In this document: one piece after another, positions 34,404 to 43,182 of the stretch | Numbering within the stretch: position 1 is the stretch's first letter | How the letters are laid out: each line of letters starts with the position of its first letter | Source: Miltoncostaea sp963703045 | GTDB lineage: Bacteria > Actinomycetota > Thermoleophilia > Miltoncostaeales > Miltoncostaeaceae | Direction: 5' to 3' | Length of the DNA stretch: 64,000 nucleotides | NCBI GenBank assembly: GCA_963703045.1 | Contig: OY969782.1 | Location: 2,801,461 to 2,865,460 of the forward strand | The notes under the pieces: generated by a model | What the model was told of the DNA's origin: nothing | Seen by the model: only the letters and a program-made list of their open reading frames with translations | The model's database searches: none | Program-made: the position numbers and the translations under genes

Positions 34404-36913
34404 ACCGCATCGCGACCGACCCCCTCGAGCGCACCCGGTTCCCCGTCGACGAGTGGGCGCTGCGCCAGACCGGGTTCAGCACCGAGCTCCAGGGGTGCAC
34501 GGAGACCATCTTCACGGTCGGCAACGGCTATCTCGGCCTGCGCGGCAACCTCGAGGAGGGCCGCGACGGCCACCACCACGGCACCTACATCAACGGCTTC
34601 CACGAGACCTGGCCGATCCGTCACGCCGAGGAGGCCTACGGCTTCGCGCGGGTCGGGCAGACGATCGTCAACGTCCCCGACGCGAAGGTGATCCGGCTGT
34701 ACGTCGACGACGAGCCGTTCGTGGTGAGCGAGGCGGAGATCCTCGGCTACTCGCGGGTGCTCGACTTCCGCGACGGGGTGCTCGTGCGCGATCTGGAGTG
34801 GCGGACCCCCTCGGGCACCCGCGTGCGGATCCGCTCGCGGCGGATGGTGTCGTTCAGCGACCGCCACCTGGCCGTCATCGACTACGAGGTCACGCTGCTC
34901 GACGCCGACGCCTCGATCTACATCTCGAGCCAGATCCTCAACCGCCAGGACGGGGTCAACGAGTACGCGTCGGGCAACGGCGTCCCGGCCTTCGACCCGC
35001 GCCGGGCCGAGGAGTTCCAGGAGCGGGTGCTCCAACCGGTGCTGCGCCGTGAGAGCGACGACCGGCACCTGCTGGGCTACCGCACGACCTACTCGGGGAT
35101 GACGATCGCCTGCGGCGCCGAGCACACGCTGATCACCGACTGCGAGTGGGACCGCACCACCTCGATCGGCGACGACATCGCGAAGCACGTCTACCGGGTC
35201 CGGGCGCGCGAGGGCGTGCCGGTACGCCTGACCAAGGTGATGACGTACCACGACTCGAACGGGGTCCCGGTGCGCGAGCTGGCCGACCGCTGCGACCGCA
35301 GCCTCGACCGGGCCCGCGGGCTCACGGTGGAGGGCATGTTCGCCCGGCAGCGCCAGTGGCTGGACGACTTCTGGAGCCGCGCCGACGTGGTGGTGGACGG
35401 CCACCCGGACATCCAGCAGGCCGTGCGGTGGAACCTGTTCCAGCTCGCCCAGGCGTCGGCGCGCACCGACGGGGGCGGCATCGCGGCGAAGGGCGTCTCG
35501 GGGTCGGGCTACGCCGGGCACTACTTCTGGGACACCGAGGTCTTCGTGCTGCCGTTCCTCACGTACACCTCGCCGAACGTCGCCCGCAACGCCCTGCGCT
35601 TCCGCGAGGGCATGCTCGACGCGGCGCGCGACCGCGCCGCCGAGCTCAACCAGCGCGGGGCGCTGTTCCCGTGGCGCACGATCAACGGACTGGAGTCGTC
35701 CGCGTACTACGCGGCCGGCACCGCGCAGTACCACATCGATGCCGACATCTCGCACGCCCTCGTGCAGTACGTCGAGGCCACCGGCGACTGGGACTACCTC
35801 ACGCGCGGCGCCATCGACATCCTCGTCGAGACGGCCCGGATGTGGGAGGACCTCGGCTTCTGGCGCGAGAACGGCGACGCCTCGTTCCACATCTACGGGG
35901 TCACCGGGCCGGACGAGTACACGACGGTCGTCAACGACAACCTCTACACGAACGTCATGGCGCGGGCGAACCTGCGCGCCGCGGCCCGCATCTGCCGGCA
36001 GCTCGAGGGGTCGGACCCGGACGCCTACGACCGCATGCGCCGCCGCGTCGGCCTCCAGGACCGCGAGATCGAGGAGTGGTCGCGCGCCGCCGAGGCGATG
36101 CACGTGCCCTACGACGCGCGCCTCGGCATCCACCCCCAGGACGCCCAGTTCCTCGAGAAGGAGGTCTGGGACCTCGACAACACGCCGCCCTCGCGCCGGC
36201 CGCTGCTGCTGCACTACCACCCGCTGGTCATCTACCGCTTCCAGGTGCTCAAGCAGGCCGACGTGGTGCTGGCGCTGCTGCTGCAGGGCGACGAGTTCTC
36301 GGACGAGGAGAAGCTCAGGGGCTTCGAGTACTACGACCCGCTGACGACCGGCGACTCCACGCTCTCGGCCGTCGTCCAGGCGATCGTCGCCGCGGAGATC
36401 GGGTACGCGCGGCTCGCCCGGGAGTACTTCCTGTCGGCGCTCTACGTCGACCTCGCCGACCTGCACCGCAACACCTCCGACGGCATCCACGTCGCCTCGA
36501 CCGGGGGCACCTGGGGCGCCCTCGTCTTCGGCTTCGCCGGCATGCGCGACTGGCGCGGGCGCTACACCTTCGACCCGCGCCTGCCGTCCGACTGGGAGCG
36601 CCTCGAGTTCCGCATCACGCTGCGCGGCTCGCGCATCCGGGCCGAGCTGCGCCAGGAGTCGATCACGTTCACCGTCGAGGAGGGGGAGGGCGCGGACGTC
36701 GAGGTGCGGGGCGTCCCGGTCGCCGTGCGCCCCGGGGCGCCGTCGGTGATCGCGCTCGACGGGCAGGGCCCGCTCCTCACCGGCGTGCCGAGCACGAGCG
36801 ACCTGGAGGGCTCGCGCCGCGAGGACGGCTCCCTGATCGTCGCCTCGGTGCCGACGATGGTCACCGACCCGCTGGACGAGGGGGAGGAAGCCCCCCGACT
36901 CGGCTCCGCATAG
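34400..36913 (+). CDS. Glycoside hydrolase family 65 phosphorylase (trehalose/maltose type)
   Basis: An 837-residue GH65 enzyme: N-terminal beta-sandwich, then an (alpha/alpha)6 barrel. TVGNGYLGLRGNLEEG opens the family core, GYAGHYFWDTEVFVLPF follows, and VTGPDEYTTVVNDN holds the general acid Glu506. VASTGGTWGALVFGFAGMRD is the phosphate-binding loop, so a phosphorylase yielding beta-glucose 1-phosphate is more likely than a hydrolase. The HAD mutase gene overlapping it by ATGA fits that product. Which disaccharide is cleaved cannot be told from the sequence by eye. No signal peptide, so cytoplasmic. Confidence 0.93.
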   Translation: MNRIATDPLERTRFPVDEWALRQTGFSTELQGCTETIFTVGNGYLGLRGNLEEGRDGHHHGTYINGFHETWPIRHAEEAYGFARVGQTIVNVPDAKVIRLYVDDEPFVVSEAEILGYSRVLDFRDGVLVRDLEWRTPSGTRVRIRSRRMVSFSDRHLAVIDYEVTLLDADASIYISSQILNRQDGVNEYASGNGVPAFDPRRAEEFQERVLQPVLRRESDDRHLLGYRTTYSGMTIACGAEHTLITDCEWDRTTSIGDDIAKHVYRVRAREGVPVRLTKVMTYHDSNGVPVRELADRCDRSLDRARGLTVEGMFARQRQWLDDFWSRADVVVDGHPDIQQAVRWNLFQLAQASARTDGGGIAAKGVSGSGYAGHYFWDTEVFVLPFLTYTSPNVARNALRFREGMLDAARDRAAELNQRGALFPWRTINGLESSAYYAAGTAQYHIDADISHALVQYVEATGDWDYLTRGAIDILVETARMWEDLGFWRENGDASFHIYGVTGPDEYTTVVNDNLYTNVMARANLRAAARICRQLEGSDPDAYDRMRRRVGLQDREIEEWSRAAEAMHVPYDARLGIHPQDAQFLEKEVWDLDNTPPSRRPLLLHYHPLVIYRFQVLKQADVVLALLLQGDEFSDEEKLRGFEYYDPLTTGDSTLSAVVQAIVAAEIGYARLAREYFLSALYVDLADLHRNTSDGIHVASTGGTWGALVFGFAGMRDWRGRYTFDPRLPSDWERLEFRITLRGSRIRAELRQESITFTVEEGEGADVEVRGVPVAVRPGAPSVIALDGQGPLLTGVPSTSDLEGSRREDGSLIVASVPTMVTDPLDEGEEAPRLGSA

Positions 36914-36915
36914 GC

Positions 36916-36955
36916 GACGGGGGGCGCCGGGCCGGCGGCGCGGCGCCCCCCCGTC
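36916..36955. terminator. Bidirectional hairpin between GH65 and rpmB
   Basis: GACGGGGGGCGCCG at 36916-36929 pairs with CGGCGCCCCCCCGTC at 36941-36955 (one extra C) in the 51-base gap between two convergent genes, so it can serve both. Confidence 0.6.
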
Positions 36956-36964
36956 CCACCGTGC

Positions 36965-37153
36965 CTAGGCCTTCAGGACCTTCCCGGCCTTGAGGCAGCT
37001 GGTGCACACGTAGGCGCGCACCGGGGTGGCGCCCTTCATGATCCGCACCTTCTGGATGTTCGGGTTGAAGCGCCGCGGGGTCGCGCGCATCGAGTGGCTG
37101 CGGTTGTTGCCGAACGTGGGCGCCTTGCCGCAGACGCTGCAGACCTTCGCCAT
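36965..37153 (-). CDS. rpmB: 50S ribosomal protein L28 (zinc-binding form)
   Basis: The 62-residue protein starts MAKVCSVCGK and contains RSHSMRATPRRFNPN, the L28 signature. Cys5/Cys8 and Cys50/Cys53 form the zinc site of the C+ paralogue. It is divergent from recG across 74 bases and convergent with the GH65 gene. The rpmB-recG divergence is a frequent arrangement in Gram-positive bacteria. Confidence 0.96.
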   Translation of the reverse strand: MAKVCSVCGKAPTFGNNRSHSMRATPRRFNPNIQKVRIMKGATPVRAYVCTSCLKAGKVLKA

Positions 37154-37215
37154 CCGCCGTCTCGCTTCCGTCGTGGTCGGGGGGACGCACGTGAAGCGTC
37201 CGAGCGGCCCCGGAT

Positions 37216-37221
37216 TATGCT
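37216..37221 (+). promoter_or_regulatory. -10 box before recG
   Basis: TATGCT ends 6 bases before the recG ATG in the rpmB-recG divergent gap, again the leaderless spacing. Confidence 0.45.
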
Positions 37222-37227
37222 CGCTGC

Positions 37228-39414
37228 ATGGCGGTCAGCGCAACCAGGACCGATCCGGCGCCCGCGCCGCCCCCGCTCGGGCAGGGGCGCGGGGCCCCCT
37301 GGCCGGCGCCCCCGCCCCCCCGGCGCCCCGGTCCCGGCTGGTGGTGGCGCCCCCTGACCGACCTCGCGGGGGTGGGCGCCACCACGGCCGATCGCGCGGC
37401 CGCGCTGGGCATCGACTGTCTCGGAGCGCTGCTCGAGCACCTGCCCGCGCGGTACGAGGCGTTCGACCAGGACGCCCGCCCGCTGTCGAGCCTCTCGGTC
37501 GGCGAGGAGGTGACGGTGCGCGTCGTGCTCGACACGATCGCGGTCCGTCCCACCCGCCGCCGCGGCCTGAAGATCGTGTCGGCGCGCGTGCACGACGCCA
37601 GCGGCCGCATGGGGGCGACCTGGTTCAACCAGGCGCACCTCGCGCGCGTGCTGCATCCCGGCGACGAGCTGCTGCTGCGCGGCCGGGTGGGCGGCGAGGG
37701 GCGGCGCGAGCTGGCGGTGCGCAGTCACGAGGTCGTGGGCGGGACCTCCTCGGTCGGCCTCCACACCCAGGGTCTCGTGCCGGTCTACCCGGCCGTGGAG
37801 CGCCTGCCGGTGCGGCGCATCCGCGAGCTGGTCGACCTCGCGCGCCCGCTGGCGCGCGCCGCCCCTGAGCGGCTGCCCGCGTGGGTGCGCGAGCGCCTCG
37901 CGCTGCCCGGCGCCGCCGACGCCCTGGTCGCCGTGCACTTCCCCCGCACGCGGCGCGAGGCCCGGCTGGGGCGCCGCCGCATGGTCATCGAGGAGCTCAT
38001 GGTGCTGCAGCTCGGCCTCGAGGCCGTGCGCCGGCGGCAGACCGCGACCCACGCCGCGCCGGCGCTGGCGGCGACCGGCGCGCACTCCCGGCCCCTCGTC
38101 GCCGCGCTGCCCTTCGCGCTGACCCCGCCCCAGCGGCGCGCGGCCCGGGAGATCGGGCGCGACCTGGCCGGCACCCGGCCCATGCGGCGGCTGCTCCAGG
38201 GCGAGGTGGGATCGGGCAAGACCCTCGTCGCGCTGCTCGCGATCTGCCAGGCGGCCGAGGCCGGCGCCCAGGCGGCGCTGCTCGTGCCGACCGAGACGCT
38301 CGCCGAGCAGCACGCGCGCACCCTCGACGCCCTGCTCGGGCCCGTCGGCCTGCCGCCCGTGCTGCTGACCGGTCGCGTCGGCGGCGCCGAGCGCGAGCGT
38401 CGCCTGATGGCCCTGCGCACCGGCACGGCCACGGTCGCGGTGGGCACCCAGGCCCTGCTCTCCGAGGGCGTCGAGTTCCGCGACCTGGGCCTCGTGGTGG
38501 TCGACGAGCAGCACCGGTTCGGCGTCGAGCAGCGCCAGGCGCTGTCCGAGCGGGCGGCCGGCGGACGCGGCGCCGCCCACCTGCTCTACATGACGGCGAC
38601 GCCGATCCCGCGCACCCTCGCGCTGACGGCCTACGGCGATCTGACCGTGTCGACGATCCGCACCCGGCCGCCCGGCCGCTCCCCGGTCGAGACCGAGTGG
38701 GTGCGCGAGGACGCCCGCGAGCAGGCGTACGAGCGCGTGCGCGCGGCCCTGCGCGCCGGCCGCCAGGCCTACGTCATCTGCCCGCTGGTCGAGGAGGGCG
38801 CCGCCGCGGAGGCGCGGGCGGCCACGACCGAGGTGCGGCGCCTGCGCGAGGGGCCGTTCGCCGCGTTCTCGGTCGGTCTGGCGCACGGGGGCCAGCCGTC
38901 GGAGGAGAAGCGCCGGGCGATGCTCGACTTCGCCGAGGGGCGCACCGACCTGCTGGTGGCCACGACGGTCGTCGAGGTCGGCATCGACGTCGCCAACGCG
39001 ACGACGATCCTCATCGAGGACGCCGACCGTTTCGGCCTGGCGCAGCTGCACCAGCTGCGCGGGCGCGTCGGGCGCGGCGAGCACCCGGGCCTCTGCCTGC
39101 TCTTCGGCGAGCCGGTCACCGACGACGGCGCCCGACGCCTCGAGGCCCTCACCCAGACCACCGACGGGTTCCGCCTGGCCGAGCTCGACCTCGAGATCCG
39201 GGGGGAGGGCAGCGTGCTCGGCCTCCGTCAGGCCGGCCCGACCGACCTGCGGTTCGCGCGCCTCTCGCGCGACCGGCGCGAGCTGGCCGAGGCGCGTCAC
39301 GTCGCGCGTCGGGCCATGCGGCGCGATCCGCGCCTGGCGCTGCCCGAGCACCGGCTGCTGCGCGACGCGGTGCTGCAGCGCTTCGACGCGCTCCCACGTC
39401 TGCTCGACGCGTGA
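37228..39414 (+). CDS. recG: ATP-dependent DNA helicase RecG
   Basis: The 728-residue helicase remodels stalled forks and Holliday junctions. A Pro-rich leader of ~40 residues precedes the wedge/OB domain. Helicase motifs are all present: GEVGSGKTLVAL (Walker A, near 325), VVDEQHRFGVEQR (Walker B), YMTATPIPRTLAL, TTVVEVGIDVANAT and QLRGRVGRGEHPG. The C-terminal TRG-like segment is at GEGSVLGLRQAGPTDLRF. The stop overlaps rsmD as GTGA. Confidence 0.96.
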   Translation: MAVSATRTDPAPAPPPLGQGRGAPWPAPPPPRRPGPGWWWRPLTDLAGVGATTADRAAALGIDCLGALLEHLPARYEAFDQDARPLSSLSVGEEVTVRVVLDTIAVRPTRRRGLKIVSARVHDASGRMGATWFNQAHLARVLHPGDELLLRGRVGGEGRRELAVRSHEVVGGTSSVGLHTQGLVPVYPAVERLPVRRIRELVDLARPLARAAPERLPAWVRERLALPGAADALVAVHFPRTRREARLGRRRMVIEELMVLQLGLEAVRRRQTATHAAPALAATGAHSRPLVAALPFALTPPQRRAAREIGRDLAGTRPMRRLLQGEVGSGKTLVALLAICQAAEAGAQAALLVPTETLAEQHARTLDALLGPVGLPPVLLTGRVGGAERERRLMALRTGTATVAVGTQALLSEGVEFRDLGLVVVDEQHRFGVEQRQALSERAAGGRGAAHLLYMTATPIPRTLALTAYGDLTVSTIRTRPPGRSPVETEWVREDAREQAYERVRAALRAGRQAYVICPLVEEGAAAEARAATTEVRRLREGPFAAFSVGLAHGGQPSEEKRRAMLDFAEGRTDLLVATTVVEVGIDVANATTILIEDADRFGLAQLHQLRGRVGRGEHPGLCLLFGEPVTDDGARRLEALTQTTDGFRLAELDLEIRGEGSVLGLRQAGPTDLRFARLSRDRRELAEARHVARRAMRRDPRLALPEHRLLRDAVLQRFDALPRLLDA

Positions 39415-39968
39415 GGATCATCGCCGGGACGCACCGGGGCCGGCGCATCGCCGCCCCGCGCGGCACCGCGACCCGCCCGACGGCCGACCGCGTGCGCGAG
39501 GCGCTCTTCTCGATCATCGGCCCGATCGACGGCGTCGATGTGCTCGACCTGTTCGCGGGGTCCGGGGCCCTCGGCCTCGAGGCCCTGTCGCGCGGCGCGG
39601 CCTCGGCGACGTTGGTCGAGCGTGCCCCGGCGGCCGCCGCGTGCATCCGCGCCAACGTGGCGGCGCTCGCGCTCGGGGACCGCGCGCGGGTCGTCCGCCG
39701 CGACTGGCGGGCGGCGCTGCGGGACGAGCGGACCGCCGGGCGGGTGTTCGGGTTGTGCCTCTGTGACCCGCCGTATACCCTCACCGACCGGGTTCTGGCG
39801 GAGATCGGCGCGGACCTCGCGCCCCTGATGACCGCCCCTGGGATCGTGGTGATCGAGCATTCCGCCACGCTCCCCCCACCCGAGCCGACTGGACTGGATA
39901 TCGCGACGCGAATCGATCGGACCTACGGCGACACGGCCGTGAGCGTGCTGGGGCTGGCCCGCCGGTGA
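39411..39968 (+). CDS. rsmD: 16S rRNA (guanine966-N2)-methyltransferase
   Basis: The 185-residue SAM enzyme methylates G966. It shows VRIIAGTHRGRRIAAPRG at the start, RPTADRVREALFSII, DLFAGSGALGLEALSRGA for SAM binding and CDPPYTL (DPPY catalytic motif). GTG 39411 overlaps recG, and its stop overlaps coaD, both GTGA. rsmD-coaD is a classic pair. Confidence 0.95.
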   Translation: MRIIAGTHRGRRIAAPRGTATRPTADRVREALFSIIGPIDGVDVLDLFAGSGALGLEALSRGAASATLVERAPAAAACIRANVAALALGDRARVVRRDWRAALRDERTAGRVFGLCLCDPPYTLTDRVLAEIGADLAPLMTAPGIVVIEHSATLPPPEPTGLDIATRIDRTYGDTAVSVLGLARR

Positions 39969-40483
39969 GCACCCGCGACGGTCACTGCATCGCGATCTGC
40001 CCGGGGACCTACGATCCGGTCACCTTCGGTCACATCGACGTGATCGCCCGCGCCGGCCGCCTCTTCGACGAGGTCGTGGTCTGCGTGACGGCCGGATCGG
40101 TCAAGAAGCAGCCCCTCTTCTCGGCCGAGGAGCGCATCGACTTCGTCTCGCGCAGCGTGGCGCACCTGGCGAACGTGCGGGTCGAGGGTTTCAACAGCCT
40201 CGTCACCGAGCATGCGCGGAGCCTGGGCGCGTCGGTCATGGTAAAAGGACTGCGGGCGATCTCGGACTTCGACTACGAGTTCCAGATGGCACAGCTGAAC
40301 AGGCATCTGGCGGCCGAGATCGAAACGGTCTATCTGCCGGCGTCGCCCGAGTACAGCTTCGTCAGCTCGAGCGGGGTGCGGGAAGTGGCGGCGTGGGGCG
40401 GCTCGGTCGACGACTGGGTCCCCGAGTTCGTCGCGGAGGCTCTGCGGGCACGGCGCCCACGTGGTGTCGGCTCGGTCCCTTGA
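39965..40483 (+). CDS. coaD: Phosphopantetheine adenylyltransferase
   Basis: The 172-residue enzyme makes dephospho-CoA. PGTYDPVTFGHIDVI carries the nucleotidyltransferase HxxH-like site, KGLRAISDFDYEFQMA binds pantetheine and YSFVSSSGVREVA is the ISSTxVR-type motif. GTG 39965 overlaps rsmD. A strong GAGGAGGG after its stop serves the next gene. Confidence 0.96.
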   Translation: MSTRDGHCIAICPGTYDPVTFGHIDVIARAGRLFDEVVVCVTAGSVKKQPLFSAEERIDFVSRSVAHLANVRVEGFNSLVTEHARSLGASVMVKGLRAISDFDYEFQMAQLNRHLAAEIETVYLPASPEYSFVSSSGVREVAAWGGSVDDWVPEFVAEALRARRPRGVGSVP

Positions 40484-40493
40484 GGAGGGTTCG

Positions 40494-40988
40494 TTGGACG
40501 TTCTGGAACTGATCGACAAGCTGGACGACCTGATCCACAACGCCCGGGCGGTCCCCCTGACCGACCAGGTGAGGATCGATCGCGAGGCGATCTACGACCT
40601 CCTCGACCAGATGCGGTCGACGATCCCCGAAGAGGTCAAGCAGGCGCGCTGGATCGTGAAGGAGCGCCAGGAGATGCTCGCCGAGGCCAAGCGCGAGGCC
40701 GAGCGCCTCGTGGCCGACGCGCGCGACCGCGCGGCGCAGGAGGCCTCCCAGCAGGAGGTCGTCAAGCGCGCCGATCGCGAGGCCGCCGAGATCCTCGAGG
40801 AGGCCCGCCAGCGCGAGCGCGAGGTGCGCCTCGGTGCCGAGGACTACGCCGACGAGGTGCTCGGCACGCTCGAGGTCAACCTCGGCAAGTTCCTGCAGGC
40901 GGTCCAGCGCGGGCGCGAGCGCCTGCAGGGTCGCGCGTCCGAGGAGCCGCTCGACGGGGACGACCTGGCGCCCGAACCCCACCTCTAA
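40494..40988 (+). CDS. SepIVA/DivIVA-like coiled-coil protein
   Basis: A 164-residue, highly charged protein. It begins MDVLELIDKLDDLIHNARAV and continues DQMRSTIPEEVKQARWIVKE and EMLAEAKREAERLVADARDR, a long helix or coiled coil between about 45 and 120. Proteins of this type sit next to DUF177, rnc and smc in actinobacteria; the mycobacterial relative is SepIVA (Rv2927c), a DivIVA-domain septation factor. That identity is from context and general likeness. TTG 40494 is chosen because GGAGGG lies just before it; no ATG fits. Confidence 0.75.
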   Translation: MDVLELIDKLDDLIHNARAVPLTDQVRIDREAIYDLLDQMRSTIPEEVKQARWIVKERQEMLAEAKREAERLVADARDRAAQEASQQEVVKRADREAAEILEEARQREREVRLGAEDYADEVLGTLEVNLGKFLQAVQRGRERLQGRASEEPLDGDDLAPEPHL

Positions 40989-40992
40989 CGTC

Positions 40993-41535
40993 GTGGCCGG
41001 GGAGGTCGCCACCCTCGACCTCCGCGCCCTGCGTCTCGCGCCGGGGGCCGCGGAGCGCCTCCGGCTGCGGGTCGCCCCGATCGAGCTGCGCAGCGGCGGA
41101 TCGGACTACGCGACCGAGCCGGCGTCTCCCGAGGTCGATCTGGAGGTCGTCCGATCCCTGTCGGGCCTCCACCTGCGGCTGAGGTCCGACGTGCTGATCC
41201 TCGGCCCGTGCTGGCGCTGCCTCACGGACGCCCGGGTGCCCCTGTCCATCGATGCCGTCGAGTTCCAGGCCGACGGGCGCGAGGGCGACGACTTCGACGA
41301 GGACCTCGACTCGTCGTACGTCGAGGCCGGGCGCCTCGACGTCGGGCTCTGGGCCCGCGACTCGGTCGCCGAGGCGCTGCCACCGGTGATCGTGTGCCGC
41401 GAGGACTGCGCCGGCCTCTGCCCGATCTGCGGAGGCGACCGCAACGAGGTGGCGTGCGCCTGCGTCGTCGAGTCGACCGATCCCCGCTGGGACGCCCTGC
41501 GCGAGATCTCGGAGCGCCTGCGCCGCGAGGAGTGA
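40993..41535 (+). CDS. DUF177 (YceD) family protein
   Basis: A 180-residue YceD/DUF177 protein, a family near rpmF thought to act in 23S rRNA metabolism. CWRCL in the middle and CREDCAGLCPICGGDRN near the C-terminus are the family cysteine motifs. An acidic stretch (DGREGDDFDEDLDSSY) lies between them. GTG 40993 begins 4 bases after the coiled-coil gene. rpmF follows after 86 bases. Confidence 0.9.
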   Translation: MAGEVATLDLRALRLAPGAAERLRLRVAPIELRSGGSDYATEPASPEVDLEVVRSLSGLHLRLRSDVLILGPCWRCLTDARVPLSIDAVEFQADGREGDDFDEDLDSSYVEAGRLDVGLWARDSVAEALPPVIVCREDCAGLCPICGGDRNEVACACVVESTDPRWDALREISERLRREE

Positions 41536-41585
41536 GGAGCCCCGGCCCGCGGCGGAGGGCCCTTCCTCTCGCGCCGCGCGCCCGC

Positions 41586-41591
41586 TAACCT
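41586..41591 (+). promoter_or_regulatory. Candidate -10 box for rpmF
   Basis: TAACCT in the DUF177-rpmF gap, 30 bases before GTG 41622. Confidence 0.3.
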
Positions 41592-41621
41592 CCCGCGAGT
41601 CCTCCGACCGGTGGTGAGATC

Positions 41622-41801
41622 GTGGCCGTCCCGAAGCGCAAGACCTCCAAGCAGCGCCGCGACACGCGGCGTGCGACGCACGCGATCGAGGCGACCCGTC
41701 TCGGCGCCTGCCCGCGGTGCTCGAGCCCGGTGCGCCCGCACCACGTGTGCGGGGTCTGCGGGTACTACCGCGGGCGTCCGGTCGTCGAGATCGAGGGGTA
41801 G
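41622..41801 (+). CDS. rpmF: 50S ribosomal protein L32 (zinc-binding form)
   Basis: A 59-residue protein beginning MAVPKRKTSKQRRDTRRATH, the L32 signature. The zinc site is Cys30, Cys33, Cys43 and Cys46 (CPRC, CGVC). GTG 41622 has GGTGAGA upstream. The DUF177-rpmF-plsX order is standard. The codons for its last residues contain a GAGGGG that can act as ribosome binding site for plsX. Confidence 0.95.
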   Translation: MAVPKRKTSKQRRDTRRATHAIEATRLGACPRCSSPVRPHHVCGVCGYYRGRPVVEIEG

Positions 41802-41805
41802 CGGA

Positions 41806-42828
41806 ACGACCGAGCCCGCGGTCGCGCTGGACGGGATGGGCGGCGACAACGCGCCGGCGGCCCCCGTCACCGGAGCGATCGACGCCGCGCGCGACGGCAT
41901 CAGGGTCCTGTTGGTGGGCGATCGCGCCACGCTGGGCGACGAGCTCGCGCGGCAGGACGCCGCCGGCCACTCCGGCATCGAGGTGGTGCACGCCGCCGAC
42001 GTGGTGACCTCCGGCGAGGAGGGCGCGCGCGCGGTGCGCGCCAAGCCCGAGTCGTCGGTCTCCCTCGCCTGCCGCCTGGTCGGGCAGGGGCGGGCCGGGG
42101 CCGCCGTCTCCGCCGGCAACACCGGCGCCATGCTCGCCGCGGCGACGCTCTACATCCGCCGCGTTCCCGGGGTCATCCGGCCGGCGATCGCCGTCGTGCT
42201 GCCCGGGGCCGGCGGTCGCCCGGTGTTGCTGCTCGACGCCGGCGGCAGCGCCGACGCCCGCGCCGAGCACCTGCGCCAGTTCGCCCTCATGGGACGCATC
42301 TTCAGCCGCGACGTCCTCGGCGTCACCGAGCCGCGCGTCGGCCTGCTGTCGATCGGCGAGGAGGAGGTCAAGGGCAGCGAGCTGGTGCTCTCGGCCCACG
42401 CCCTGCTCCGCGAGACACCCGGCTTCGTCGGCAACGTGGAGGGGCGCGACATCCCCACGGGGGTCGTCGATGTCGTGGTCACCGACGGCTTCACCGGCAA
42501 CGTGGTCCTCAAGACCATGGAGGGCGTGGCGTCGTTCCTGATGGGGGAGGTGCGCGACGCCGTGCGCTCGACCCTGGCCGGCCGCATCGGCGGGTTGCTC
42601 GTGCGCCCGCCCCTGCGACGGATGCGCGACAGGATCGATCCCGAGGAGTACGGCGGCGCCGTGCTGCTCGGCACCCGCGGGCTCGCCGTGATCGGCCACG
42701 GCAACGCCAGCGGCCGCGGCATCGCCCAGGCCGTGAGGGTCGCGGCGCGGGGCGCGCGGGAGAGCCTGGCCGAGCAGTTCGGCACCGCTCTGGCCATCGA
42801 GGGCGCCGAACGCCCGTCCGCCACGTAG
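41806..42828 (+). CDS. plsX: Phosphate acyltransferase PlsX (start codon unusual)
   Basis: The enzyme converts acyl-ACP to acyl-phosphate for phospholipid synthesis. It has VALDGMGGDNAPAAPV, VSAGNTGAMLAAATL, LLSIGEEEVKGSEL, VTDGFTGNVVLKTMEG and VIGHGNASGRGIAQAV, all PlsX marks. No ATG, GTG or TTG precedes VALDGMGGDN in frame after rpmF. ACG at 41806, 7 bases after GAGGGG, would give MTEPAVALDG and 340 residues, a normal length. It is either a rare ACG start or an ATG misread. The next in-frame ATG, 41836, would cut off the conserved first strand. Confidence 0.9.
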   Translation, partial: TTEPAVALDGMGGDNAPAAPVTGAIDAARDGIRVLLVGDRATLGDELARQDAAGHSGIEVVHAADVVTSGEEGARAVRAKPESSVSLACRLVGQGRAGAAVSAGNTGAMLAAATLYIRRVPGVIRPAIAVVLPGAGGRPVLLLDAGGSADARAEHLRQFALMGRIFSRDVLGVTEPRVGLLSIGEEEVKGSELVLSAHALLRETPGFVGNVEGRDIPTGVVDVVVTDGFTGNVVLKTMEGVASFLMGEVRDAVRSTLAGRIGGLLVRPPLRRMRDRIDPEEYGGAVLLGTRGLAVIGHGNASGRGIAQAVRVAARGARESLAEQFGTALAIEGAERPSAT

Positions 42829-42840
42829 GATGCCCCGCGG

Positions 42841-42866
42841 CGCCGGCGTTCACGTCGGCGGTTTCG
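42841..42866 (+). terminator. Hairpin with short T stretch after plsX
   Basis: CGCCGGCG at 42841-42848 pairs with CGTCGGCG at 42853-42860 (one G-U) around TTCA, followed by GTTTCG. It lies 12 bases after the plsX stop. Confidence 0.55.
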
Positions 42867-42880
42867 TCCGAGAGCGTGTG

Positions 42881-42886
42881 TAGGTT
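42881..42886 (+). promoter_or_regulatory. -10 box for acpP
   Basis: TAGGTT after GTGTG lies 53 bases before the acpP start and after the plsX hairpin, so acpP-rnc-smc-ftsY probably has its own promoter. Confidence 0.4.
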
Positions 42887-42939
42887 GCCCAGCCAGAGCC
42901 GTGCGGCCGCCTGGCGTGGAGAGACAAAAGGGGGACGTG

Positions 42940-43182
42940 GTGGACCGAGACAAGGCTGTGGAAGAGGTCCGCGCCATCCTGGTGGAGCAGCTCGGGGTCG
43001 ATCCGGCGGAGGTCACCGTCGAGTCGTCCTTCCAGGAGGACCTCAATGCTGATTCGCTGGACCTGGTCGAGCTGATCATGGAGATGGAGGACCGGTTCAA
43101 GGTCAAGATCCCCGACGAGGAAGCGGAGAAGATCACCACGGTGGGCCAGGCGGTCGACTACGTGATGGCCAACACCGCCTGA
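42940..43182 (+). CDS. acpP: Acyl carrier protein
   Basis: The 80-residue carrier is acidic and carries the 4-phosphopantetheine site in NADSLDLVELIMEMED (Ser of DSLD). AAGGGGG lies about 5 bases before GTG 42940; GTG 42937 directly before it is too close to that site. CoaD, at 40 kb, makes the CoA precursor of its cofactor. The stop overlaps the rnc frame. Confidence 0.95.
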   Translation: MDRDKAVEEVRAILVEQLGVDPAEVTVESSFQEDLNADSLDLVELIMEMEDRFKVKIPDEEAEKITTVGQAVDYVMANTA

